A stretch of 64,000 nt of DNA from Chitinophagaceae bacterium (GTDB lineage: Bacteria; Bacteroidota; Bacteroidia; Chitinophagales; Chitinophagaceae): positions 62,001-126,000 of the forward strand of contig JADKKA010000018.1 in the NCBI GenBank assembly GCA_016720745.1, written 5' to 3'. Position 1 is the first letter of the stretch, and the number at the start of each line of letters is the position of its first letter. The notes below the pieces were generated by a model that saw only the letters and a list, made by a program, of their open reading frames with translations, searched no databases and was not told the origin of the DNA. Positions 8,692 through 15,719 of this stretch are shown here, one piece after another. The position numbers were made by a program, and so were the translations under genes.

Positions 8692-10172
8692 ACTTTGATA
8701 CTTTTTGGCAGTACAATAATAAACCGGGCCCCTTTTCCTTCTTCACTTTCTACCCGGATACTACCCTGGTGTTTTTTGATTACCTGGGCCGCATAACTCA
8801 GTCCCAATCCATACCCCCTGGCATTATGCGTATCTCCATGCGGAACACGGAAGAATTTTTCAAAAATCTTTTCTTTGTATTCCTCCGGAATACCGATACC
8901 ATTATCAGATACCTGCATCTCCACTTCCTGCTCATTCCCTTTTAAGGCAATCTGAATTTCCGGTTCTTCTCCGCCATACTTGAGTGCATTATCCACCAGG
9001 TTGAAGATCACACTGAGCAGGTGCAGCCGGTCGGCAGGTAAGGTCACATCCCCTTCCTGAATAATATGTAATTGAGCATGTTGCTTTTCCAGTTGCAGTT
9101 TCAGGGAGGAACTTACTTCCTGCACCAGTTCACGAAGATTCAGCGTTTCATATCGCAGGTCGATTTCTTTTTTCTCGAACATGGAAAGCTTGAGTACTTT
9201 ATCAACCAGCATACTGAGCCTTTGCAGTTCGTTACCGGAAATATCCAGGTATTCCCGGGTACGTTGCGGATTCTCCATGGCATTAAAATTCTTCAATGCT
9301 TCAATGGCCACGCCAACTGTTGCAATGGGTGTTTTTAATTCATGGGTAATATTGCTGATGAATTCATTTTTTAATTCTGCCAGACGTTCCTGTTTGCGCA
9401 TATTCCTGTATAACAGTACAAAGGATAGAATCGTAATACCCAGCAGGAGCAGGGAAAACAAAATCGGCATGGCTATTTTACGGACCAGAAACGGAAAAGT
9501 GTTTCCAAGAGATAATTGGTAGGTCACGGGTTTGGCAAAGCCCACGGTAACATAATCCTGGTCTTTATCCTGCACTTTCTCTTTACTATCAGCCACCTGG
9601 ATTGTAAACGGTATATTCAACTCATCTTTTTTCAGCCTGATCGCATAGGCGCTGTCAAGGTCCTGCACCCGGATACTATCCTGCAGGGAATCCACTCCGT
9701 ATAAGAGATTTAAAATATAGTCCTTATTCGGGCTTGTCGGGAATGGCATTGGCAAATGGTTGCTATCCCTGCCGTGGATATTGACCATTGTTTTATTCAT
9801 AGAAATCACCACACCTCCTTTCGGGGGATTGTTTCGTAGCGAGTCCAGCATTTTATCCCGGATGATATTAACGGTGGAAATCACTTTTTGTCCGGGGATG
9901 ATTTTCAGGGTATCTCTTTCTACTTTATTGTCCCTGTCATCAATCATCACTTTTACGACCGGTCTTTCTCCCTGCTCATTCCAAACAGCACCATCCAGTT
10001 TCATTTTAGAAGCCTGCACCCGTACCACGGTTTCCCGGAAAGCGGCATTGGTCCTGAGTTGCAGGGCCTGCTTTTCCCGCTCATAGTTCTGCCGCAGCCA
10101 GAACAGCTGGAAACCCGATACACCTAATATGGCGGCTGTCATTAATAATCCCAGCCACTGGAATTTTTTCAT
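8688..10172 (-). CDS. Membrane sensor histidine kinase (RprX-like)
   Basis: A 494-residue kinase with a first membrane helix at about residues 5-25, a periplasmic sensor region to about 235, a second helix at about 238-260, and then HisKA with ITHELKTPIATV. The ATPase domain has N-box NLVDNALKY, DNGIGIP and the G-box GYGLGLS. The N-terminal layout and the HGDTHNARGYGLGLS stretch are typical of the Bacteroidota RprX group. It is first in a two-gene operon with the OmpR-type regulator. A TACATTTG box precedes it at 10190-10197. Confidence 0.92.
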   Translation of the reverse strand: MKKFQWLGLLMTAAILGVSGFQLFWLRQNYEREKQALQLRTNAAFRETVVRVQASKMKLDGAVWNEQGERPVVKVMIDDRDNKVERDTLKIIPGQKVISTVNIIRDKMLDSLRNNPPKGGVVISMNKTMVNIHGRDSNHLPMPFPTSPNKDYILNLLYGVDSLQDSIRVQDLDSAYAIRLKKDELNIPFTIQVADSKEKVQDKDQDYVTVGFAKPVTYQLSLGNTFPFLVRKIAMPILFSLLLLGITILSFVLLYRNMRKQERLAELKNEFISNITHELKTPIATVGVAIEALKNFNAMENPQRTREYLDISGNELQRLSMLVDKVLKLSMFEKKEIDLRYETLNLRELVQEVSSSLKLQLEKQHAQLHIIQEGDVTLPADRLHLLSVIFNLVDNALKYGGEEPEIQIALKGNEQEVEMQVSDNGIGIPEEYKEKIFEKFFRVPHGDTHNARGYGLGLSYAAQVIKKHQGSIRVESEEGKGARFIIVLPKSIKV

Positions 10173-10189
10173 ACTGTGGAATCTGACAA

Positions 10190-10197
10190 CAAATGTA
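10190..10197 (-). promoter_or_regulatory. -7 box for the histidine kinase/response regulator operon
   Basis: On the minus strand this reads TACATTTG (TAnnTTTG), 17 bases upstream of the kinase ATG at 10172. No TTG was found at the ideal -33 spacing. Confidence 0.4.
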
Positions 10198-10262
10198 TAG
10201 CAATGTTCCGGGTGAAAACAGGGCCATTAACCTTTATTAACCTTATTGAAAGGTGGCTTAAC

Positions 10263-10292
10263 TTGTATTGAGAAGGGGGAGATTTAGCTTTG
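10263..10292 (+). promoter_or_regulatory. Bacteroidota-type promoter of the GLPGLI gene
   Basis: TTG at 10263-10265 is followed after 19 bases by TAGCTTTG at 10285-10292. This matches the phylum's -33/-7 consensus in both elements and spacing. The ATG at 10311 is 18 bases further on. Confidence 0.65.
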
Positions 10293-10310
10293 AACAAAAT
10301 TATAACAGTC

Positions 10311-11117
10311 ATGAAAAGATATCTACTGGCAGCCGTTTCCATTTTTACAATCAGCAGCTTGTGCGCTCAGTCATCGCAGGGAAAGATAACCTACGACAGG
10401 ATTTCCAAACTTCAATTCAGTTTTGCCGGTTTACCCGGAGGAATGGAGCAACAAATGCCCAGTTCCCGTACCGATAAATTTGAACTGACTTATGGCAATA
10501 ACCAAATCCTGTGGAAAGGGGCAGAAACGGAGTCAGATGATAATGAGAATAGTTTTCAATCTGACAACGGTGCGCATGTAAGAATGATTGTGGCCGGTTC
10601 AAATGATGTTTTATACTGCAACCTGGAGTCAGGTAAAAAAGTGGAAAGCCGGGATATGATGGACAAGACTTTTATTGTGGAGGACAGTATCAGCAAGCTG
10701 AAATGGAAAATGTCCGGAGAGACAAAAGTTATACTCGGCCACAATTGTATGAAGGCAACTTCATCAAGGGTCAGTAAAAGAACCACAATGAATATGGACA
10801 ATGGCGTGATGGAAAAAAAGGAAATAGAAGATACTTCTCTGGTGGTCGCCTGGTTTGCAACAGATATTCCGGTATCAGCGGGTCCTGGTGAATTTCAGGG
10901 TCAGTTGCCCGGAATGATTCTTGAAATGGACATCAAAGATGGCACCCAGGTTTACAAAGCGACCAGTATCTCTGAAAAAGCAGACCTGGCAATAATCAAA
11001 GAGCCTGCCGGGAAAAAGAGATATACAAAGGCGCAGTTCAAGGAGGAAGTTGACAAAATGCTGAATGAAATGAACCAGGGCGGAGGGGGAAACAGAAGAG
11101 TGATCCGGATGAATTAA
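10311..11117 (+). CDS. GLPGLI family protein
   Basis: A 268-residue exported protein with a signal peptide (MKRYLLAAVSIFTISSLCAQ). The ordering of motifs is that of the GLPGLI family: an N-terminal GKITYDR strand, VILGHNCMKA, VVAWFATDIPVSAGPGEFQG, then QLPGMILEM, the variant of the family's name motif. GLPGLI proteins are restricted to Bacteroidota, and their function is unknown, though they often sit beside outer-membrane receptors or two-component systems. ATG 10311 is preferred over an in-frame TTG at 10290 because the promoter box TAGCTTTG overlaps the latter. It is divergent from the kinase operon and ends at a strong terminator. Confidence 0.88.
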   Translation: MKRYLLAAVSIFTISSLCAQSSQGKITYDRISKLQFSFAGLPGGMEQQMPSSRTDKFELTYGNNQILWKGAETESDDNENSFQSDNGAHVRMIVAGSNDVLYCNLESGKKVESRDMMDKTFIVEDSISKLKWKMSGETKVILGHNCMKATSSRVSKRTTMNMDNGVMEKKEIEDTSLVVAWFATDIPVSAGPGEFQGQLPGMILEMDIKDGTQVYKATSISEKADLAIIKEPAGKKRYTKAQFKEEVDKMLNEMNQGGGGNRRVIRMN

Positions 11118-11138
11118 TACATTATCAACAGAAGAGAG

Positions 11139-11164
11139 ACCCCTTGCCTGGCAGGGGGTTTTTT
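11139..11164 (+). terminator. Rho-independent terminator after the GLPGLI gene
   Basis: CCCCT pairs with AGGGG around a TGCCTGGC loop and is followed by a run of six T. It starts 22 bases after the stop codon. Confidence 0.8.
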
Positions 11165-11165
11165 A

Positions 11166-11194
11166 TTGCCAATGCGGTACAATTTTTATCTTTA
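11166..11194 (+). promoter_or_regulatory. Candidate promoter of the nucleotidyltransferase/sigma-54 regulator pair
   Basis: TTG at 11166-11168 and TATCTTTA at 11187-11194 are separated by 18 bases, close to the -33/-7 consensus. The ATG at 11200 follows almost immediately, which would give a nearly leaderless transcript. The site abuts the preceding terminator. Confidence 0.4.
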
Positions 11195-11199
11195 AGGAA

Positions 11200-11979
11200 A
11201 TGATCCAGCAAGATTTCGCACAGCGTGTAGCCAATTTAGTCAGCAGCGACTCGTCCATTATCGGGCTGGCCGTAGCCGGGTCCTGGGCGGATGATGAACT
11301 GGATGAATATTCGGATCTGGACCTGGTACTGGTGACCCGTGAAAAAATCGGAGGTAACAGGGAAAAAATGATTCGTTTTGCCAAAACATGCGGTGAATTT
11401 ATCTCCGGGTTCACCGGCGAACATGTGGGCGAGCCGCGACTGCTGGTTTGTATGTATGATAACCCACTGCTGCATGTGGATATCAAGTTTGTCACCCTGA
11501 AAGAATTTGAAAAAAGGGTGGATGATCCGGTAGTGCTATTCGAGCGGGACGGTCAGCTGAGTGAGGTCATCAGGCTATATCCTTCACAGTGGCCTGCACC
11601 TGATTTGCAATGGATCGAGGACCGCTTCTGGACCTGGGTACATTATATAGCCAGCAAGATTGGCCGGGGTGAATACTTTGAAGCCCTGAGTAACCTGGAT
11701 TATCTGCGAATGAATGTACTATCTCCATTGATGCAATTGAAGAATAGTCAGAAAGCCAGGGGTTTGCGGAAGGTGGAGACAAGGCTCAAGGCTTCCGACC
11801 TGGAAAATCTTAAAATAACAGTGGCGCAATACAACAAAACCTCTCTGGTGAAGGCACTGGATAATGCCGTGAGTGTTTACCGATCCCTCCGCCGTACACT
11901 ATTCAAGGACACGCTGCTGTGGCAGGATAAAGCTGAGAAAAAGAGTATGGACTATTTCAAAGCAATCAGGAAGTCATAG
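11200..11979 (+). CDS. Nucleotidyltransferase domain protein (aminoglycoside adenylyltransferase-like fold)
   Basis: A 259-residue soluble protein with an N-terminal polymerase-beta-type nucleotidyltransferase domain. The signature is AGSWADDELDEYSDLDLVLV, where GS and the paired Asp of DLDL would bind the nucleotide and two metal ions; a third acid may be the Asp in HVDIKF. The C-terminal half is helical, as in ANT-type enzymes. Substrate unknown, and nothing here shows that it confers antibiotic resistance. It ends two bases before the sigma-54 regulator, so the two genes probably share a transcript. Confidence 0.7.
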   Translation: MIQQDFAQRVANLVSSDSSIIGLAVAGSWADDELDEYSDLDLVLVTREKIGGNREKMIRFAKTCGEFISGFTGEHVGEPRLLVCMYDNPLLHVDIKFVTLKEFEKRVDDPVVLFERDGQLSEVIRLYPSQWPAPDLQWIEDRFWTWVHYIASKIGRGEYFEALSNLDYLRMNVLSPLMQLKNSQKARGLRKVETRLKASDLENLKITVAQYNKTSLVKALDNAVSVYRSLRRTLFKDTLLWQDKAEKKSMDYFKAIRKS

Positions 11980-11981
11980 TT

Positions 11982-13328
11982 TTGGGTAAAATAACTCACC
12001 TGAATAATATACTGATCATAGATGATGAGGACAAGCTCCGCCAATTATTAAAGCGGATCATCAGTCTGGAAGGATTTGATGTGACCGGAGCCGCAAGCCT
12101 TCATGATGCTGAAATTATCCTGCAAAAAGAAGGTACAGATATTATTCTGTGCGATGTAAAATTACCGGATGGGAATGGGGTTGACTTTGTCAGGACTGTA
12201 AAAGCGAAATACCCTGCTGTCGAAATCATATTACTTACGGCCTATGGTAATATCCCTGACGGTGTTCAGGCCATGAGGAACGGAGCTTTTGACTACATCA
12301 CTAAGGGTGATGATAATGATAAAATTATTCCCCTCCTGCACCGGGCCATGGAGAAAGTACATCTGTCCAAAAAGCTGGAGCAGTTACAAAAACAAGTGGG
12401 TCAGCATTACTCCTTCGAAAGTATCATCGGTGAATCCGCAGAAATAAAGGAAGCGATCAGTCTTGCCCGAAAAGTGGCAACTACTGATACCACGGTACTG
12501 CTGACTGGTGAAACAGGCACCGGCAAAGAAGTATTTGCACAGGCCATCCATCATTCCGGTCTTCGCTTTAATAAAACCTTTATCGCAGTCAATTGCAGTG
12601 CTTTTTCAAAAGAGTTACTGGAAAGTGAATTATTCGGACATAAAGCCGGCGCCTTCACCGGAGCGATCAGGGATAAAAAAGGCTTATTCGAAGAAGCTAA
12701 CCATGGCACTATCTTTCTGGATGAGATCGGGGAAATGGCAATTGAATTACAGGCCAAGTTGCTGAGAGTACTGGAATCAGGGGAGTTCATCAAAGTTGGT
12801 GATACCAAAACCAATAAAGTCAACGTACGTATTATTGCTGCCACCAACCGAAACCTGCAAAAAGAAATGGAAGCCGGGCATTTCAGATCTGATCTTTTTT
12901 ACCGGATATCAGTCTTTACAGTTTTTCTTCCGGCGCTCCGGGAAAGGGCCAAAGATATCCCCGCACTTGCCAGGTATTTCGCCGGGCTTTTCGCAGCAAA
13001 AACAAATAAACCGGTTCCTGTTTTACAAAAGGACTACCTCGATGCACTTCAACAATATCAATGGCCGGGAAATATCAGGGAATTAAAAAACGTGATTGAA
13101 CGTTCAGTGATCCTGAATGAAAATTCCTTACTGACAGCTGCCAATTTACCGGCTGAACTGCAAAACGAAGCTGGTGGCTTTTCCGCATTTGACCTGGCAG
13201 GAGTGGAAAAAAGCCATATCCATAAGGTGCTGAAACATACCAACGGCAATAAAACAGAAGCGGCCCGTCTTTTAAATATTGGCCTTACAACACTTTACAG
13301 GAAGATTGAAGAATACCAGCTTTCCTGA
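11982..13328 (+). CDS. Sigma-54-dependent response regulator (NtrC family)
   Basis: 448 residues in three domains. The receiver (about 8-125) has IDDE and phospho-acceptor Asp58 (LCDVKLP). The AAA+ domain (about 145-385) has Walker A GETGTGKE at 175-182, the sigma-54 contact loop GAFTGA at 223-228 and a Walker B LDEIGEM. A Fis-type helix-turn-helix (about 405-445) has GNKTEAARLLNIGLTTLYRK. TTG 11982 is the only plausible start near the receiver; no ATG or GTG is available. It lies just upstream of the kdp operon, whose distal end carries a HAMP/PAS kinase lacking a regulator of its own, so that kinase is the likely partner. The gene would then drive kdp from a sigma-54 promoter (inference). 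Confidence 0.9.
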   Translation: MGKITHLNNILIIDDEDKLRQLLKRIISLEGFDVTGAASLHDAEIILQKEGTDIILCDVKLPDGNGVDFVRTVKAKYPAVEIILLTAYGNIPDGVQAMRNGAFDYITKGDDNDKIIPLLHRAMEKVHLSKKLEQLQKQVGQHYSFESIIGESAEIKEAISLARKVATTDTTVLLTGETGTGKEVFAQAIHHSGLRFNKTFIAVNCSAFSKELLESELFGHKAGAFTGAIRDKKGLFEEANHGTIFLDEIGEMAIELQAKLLRVLESGEFIKVGDTKTNKVNVRIIAATNRNLQKEMEAGHFRSDLFYRISVFTVFLPALRERAKDIPALARYFAGLFAAKTNKPVPVLQKDYLDALQQYQWPGNIRELKNVIERSVILNENSLLTAANLPAELQNEAGGFSAFDLAGVEKSHIHKVLKHTNGNKTEAARLLNIGLTTLYRKIEEYQLS

Positions 13329-13351
13329 AAATCTTTTCATTCTGACAAAGC

Positions 13352-13379
13352 ACCCTGCCAAAACGGAAGGGTTTTTTTT
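13352..13379 (+). terminator. Weak Rho-independent terminator after the sigma-54 regulator
   Basis: ACCCT at 13352-13356 and AGGGT at 13368-13372 can pair, and a run of eight T begins inside the second arm. The stem is only five base pairs with an 11-base loop, so termination may be partial. Confidence 0.4.
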
Positions 13380-13466
13380 CCTCTTAATAAATTCCGTACG
13401 CCAGTTTCCATTTTAAGCCGCTTATAGCCAACTATTTATACTCCGGTTCAGCTCCCACTACTAAAC

Positions 13467-13482
13467 AGGCATTTCATTTGGG
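13467..13482 (+). promoter_or_regulatory. Degenerate sigma-54-like promoter before the kdp microprotein operon
   Basis: AGGCATTTCATTTGGG aligns to TGGCAC-N5-TTGCW. The -24 GGCA and the TTG are present, but the normally conserved C of the -12 GC is G. No TAnnTTTG box is visible in this intergenic region. Proposed only because the upstream regulator is sigma-54 dependent. Confidence 0.2.
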
Positions 13483-13504
13483 CTTGATGTCCAAACAAAA
13501 TGAA

Positions 13505-13612
13505 ATGCAAGACCCCAACCCCAGAAAAGGAATCGGCTACCGGCTTGGATTACATATCCTGCTACCCCTGTTTTATTTCGTCGTTCTGCTAATGCTTTTC
13601 TTAATCGGCTAA
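13505..13612 (+). CDS. Putative membrane microprotein (35 aa) ahead of kdpF
   Basis: Hand translation gives a 35-residue peptide: a charged N-terminus (MQDPNPRKG) followed by one hydrophobic helix ending LLMLFLIG. A second ATG five bases earlier opens a different frame without a hydrophobic helix. The peptide is the first of a series of tiny single-helix ORFs leading into kdpF and kdpA. I do not recognise a family. It could be a small regulator of the pump, or a chance ORF; the hydrophobic composition and operonic position are the only support. Confidence 0.4.
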   Translation: MQDPNPRKGIGYRLGLHILLPLFYFVVLLMLFLIG

Positions 13613-13694
13613 AGTAGAAGGCCTGTCAGGTAAAATCTAATCTGCCGCTAAGCCCCCACCCGGATCTGTTTGAATGGCTCATCATTGTAAAAAC

Positions 13695-13808
13695 ATGTCG
13701 CGAAATAAAGTAGATAATAAAGAAATACTGCTCATACTCCTGGCCTGGGTGTTCGCCATCCTTATCGCCTGGATGATCCTGGCTAAAATCAAATTCTTTA
13801 TCCGTTAA
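13695..13808 (+). CDS. Putative membrane microprotein (37 aa) in the kdp operon
   Basis: A 37-residue ORF with a polar N-terminus (MSRNKVDNKE), one strong transmembrane helix rich in Ile, Leu, Ala and Trp, and a basic end (KIKFFIR), which predicts a cytoplasmic C-terminus by the positive-inside rule. It precedes the next microprotein by 11 bases. Not recognised as a named family; placement directly before the kdpF-type ORFs suggests a Kdp accessory role. Confidence 0.5.
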   Translation: MSRNKVDNKEILLILLAWVFAILIAWMILAKIKFFIR

Positions 13809-13819
13809 ATAACTAATCT

Positions 13820-13903
13820 ATGCTCACTATTATTCTATTGCTAACCGGACTGATCTGCTTCTGGGTATTCTTTAAAATAACAGACTGGTTCGAAAAAATT
13901 TAA
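13820..13903 (+). CDS. Putative KdpF-like membrane microprotein (27 aa)
   Basis: A 27-residue peptide made of one transmembrane helix (MLTIILLLTGLICFWVFF) followed by a short amphipathic tail, KITDWFEKI. It starts 11 bases after the previous ORF and ends five bases before kdpF. Size and architecture match KdpF, which stabilises the KdpABC complex, but it lacks the PEKF ending that marks the true KdpF next door. It may be a second F-type subunit. Confidence 0.55.
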   Translation: MLTIILLLTGLICFWVFFKITDWFEKI

Positions 13904-13908
13904 TCGTT

Positions 13909-13989
13909 ATGATGACAGTACTATTTATCCTTTCAATTTTCGTATTCGGGTATCTCGTGTACGTGTTGATCAAACCTGAAAAATTCTAA
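13909..13989 (+). CDS. kdpF: KdpF, small subunit of the potassium-transporting ATPase
   Basis: A 26-residue single-helix peptide ending in GYLVYVLIKPEKF. The GYL and the terminal PEKF are the hallmark of KdpF. KdpF stabilises the KdpABC complex in the inner membrane. It starts at ATG 13909 (a second ATG follows at 13912) and stops three bases before kdpA, the usual order F-A-B-C. It is too short for standard gene-length cut-offs. Confidence 0.85.
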   Translation: MMTVLFILSIFVFGYLVYVLIKPEKF

Positions 13990-13992
13990 CTG

Positions 13993-15708
13993 ATGAACAA
14001 CGAAGTTTTAGGCACCATCCTTATTTTTCTCATTACACTATTGCTCGCATACCCCCTGGGTAAGTATATCGCAAAAGTGTTTAATGGTGAAAAGACTATA
14101 ACCGGTTTTATGAGTCCGCTGGAGCGTTTATTCTTCCGGGTCAGTGGCATCGATCCAAATGAAAGCATGAACTGGAAGCAGTTGCTGAAAGCGATGCTGA
14201 CCATTAACCTGCTATGGCTGGTTTATGCAATGTTTTTATTGATTTTTCAGGGTAAACTACCACTGAATCCGGATGGAAATCCCGGTCAGACACCTGACCT
14301 CGCCTTTAATACAGCGATCAGTTTTTTAGTGAATTGCAACCTGCAGCACTATTCCGGTGAATCCGGTTTAACCTATTTTACCCAGTTGTTCGTTATTACT
14401 TTTTTGCAATTCGTTAGTGCTGCAACGGGTATAGCCCTGCTGGTAGCATTGTTCAATGGCATCAAAGAAAAAACAACCCAAAACCTGGGCAATTTCTGGA
14501 ACTACTTTGTAAAAAGTATCACCCGGATATTATTGCCTTTATCCATTATAGTGGCTGTCATCCTTGCCTTTAATGGCACCCCAAGCAGCTATGACGGTAA
14601 AGACAATATTGTTACACTCGAGGGAGACAGTGTACAGGTTTCAAGAGGGCCTGCAGCCGGAATGATTGCCATCAAACAATTAGGCACCAACGGTGGCGGA
14701 TGGTTTGGTGTGAACTCAGCTCATCCCCTGGAAAATCCGAATTATATCACCAATGCGGTAGAAACCATTTCCATATTGTTAATCCCTATTGCACTGGTCT
14801 TTGCTATGGGCTTTTATCTCAAACGGAAAAAACTGGCCAATGTAATTTTTGCTGTGATGACCTTTTTGTTTGTCATCTTTTGTGCCATCAATATTTATTT
14901 TGAAACCAGGGGGAACCCCGCCATTGACCAGCTGGGTATTTCGCAAACGACAGGCAATATGGAGGGCAAGGAACTAAGATTGGGCGCTGCAGCCACTGCC
15001 TTTTGGAGTGTGGCTACTACCTCCACATCCAATGGTTCTGTAAACGGTATGCATGACAGTTTAACTCCAATGAGCGGAGGCGTGGTGATACTGGATATGA
15101 TGATCAATGCACTGTATGGTGGTGTTGGGGTAGGCCTTCTCAACTATTTCATTTTTATCATTATTGCTGTATTTATCTCCGGACTGATGGTTGGAAGAAC
15201 CCCCGAATTCATGGGGCACAAAGTGGAGGCCAGAGAAGTAAAGATTGCAGCATTGATTACGCTGCTCTCTGCTTTCCTGATCAAAGGCTTTACCGCTTTA
15301 GCCGCCTACCTGGTAGCCCATCATCCGGATCTTGCCTGGCAGGTAAAGCCTGGTGCCTGGCTGAACAACCCTTCCTATCATGGATTTTCAGAAATGCTGT
15401 ATGAATACACTTCTGCAAACGCCAATAACGGGAGCGGTTTTGAAGGACTGGGAGATAATAACATTTTCTGGAATGTTACAACAGGCATTGTATTGTTACT
15501 AGGAAGATTCCTTCCGATCATTGCTCCGATCGCGATCATTGGACTGCTGGCGAATAAAAAATTTATTCCCGAATCACCCGGTACCCTCCGGACTGATTCC
15601 TACACTTTCGGAGCCATGACACTGGCCGTTATCATCATTGTTACAGCGCTGTCTTATTTACCGGCACTGGCATTGGGGCCCATCGCTGAATATTTTTCAT
15701 TGTACTAA
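13993..15708 (+). CDS. kdpA: KdpA, potassium-binding and translocating subunit
   Basis: 571 residues with ten or so transmembrane helices, close to the usual length of about 560. The four pore-loop regions are visible: VNCNLQHYSGESG, QLGTNGGGWFGVNSAHP, TSTSNGSVNGMHDSL and NNGSGFEGLGDNN. These form the selectivity filter that captures potassium at very low external concentrations. Its stop is 11 bases from kdpB. Confidence 0.98.
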   Translation: MNNEVLGTILIFLITLLLAYPLGKYIAKVFNGEKTITGFMSPLERLFFRVSGIDPNESMNWKQLLKAMLTINLLWLVYAMFLLIFQGKLPLNPDGNPGQTPDLAFNTAISFLVNCNLQHYSGESGLTYFTQLFVITFLQFVSAATGIALLVALFNGIKEKTTQNLGNFWNYFVKSITRILLPLSIIVAVILAFNGTPSSYDGKDNIVTLEGDSVQVSRGPAAGMIAIKQLGTNGGGWFGVNSAHPLENPNYITNAVETISILLIPIALVFAMGFYLKRKKLANVIFAVMTFLFVIFCAINIYFETRGNPAIDQLGISQTTGNMEGKELRLGAAATAFWSVATTSTSNGSVNGMHDSLTPMSGGVVILDMMINALYGGVGVGLLNYFIFIIIAVFISGLMVGRTPEFMGHKVEAREVKIAALITLLSAFLIKGFTALAAYLVAHHPDLAWQVKPGAWLNNPSYHGFSEMLYEYTSANANNGSGFEGLGDNNIFWNVTTGIVLLLGRFLPIIAPIAIIGLLANKKFIPESPGTLRTDSYTFGAMTLAVIIIVTALSYLPALALGPIAEYFSLY

Positions 15709-15719
15709 GAACTATTAAA

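Noticed and set aside
13500..13600. ATG at 13500, five bases before the chosen start of the first kdp microprotein
   Set aside because: It opens a different frame with no hydrophobic helix and a Cys-rich composition unlike the neighbouring microproteins.
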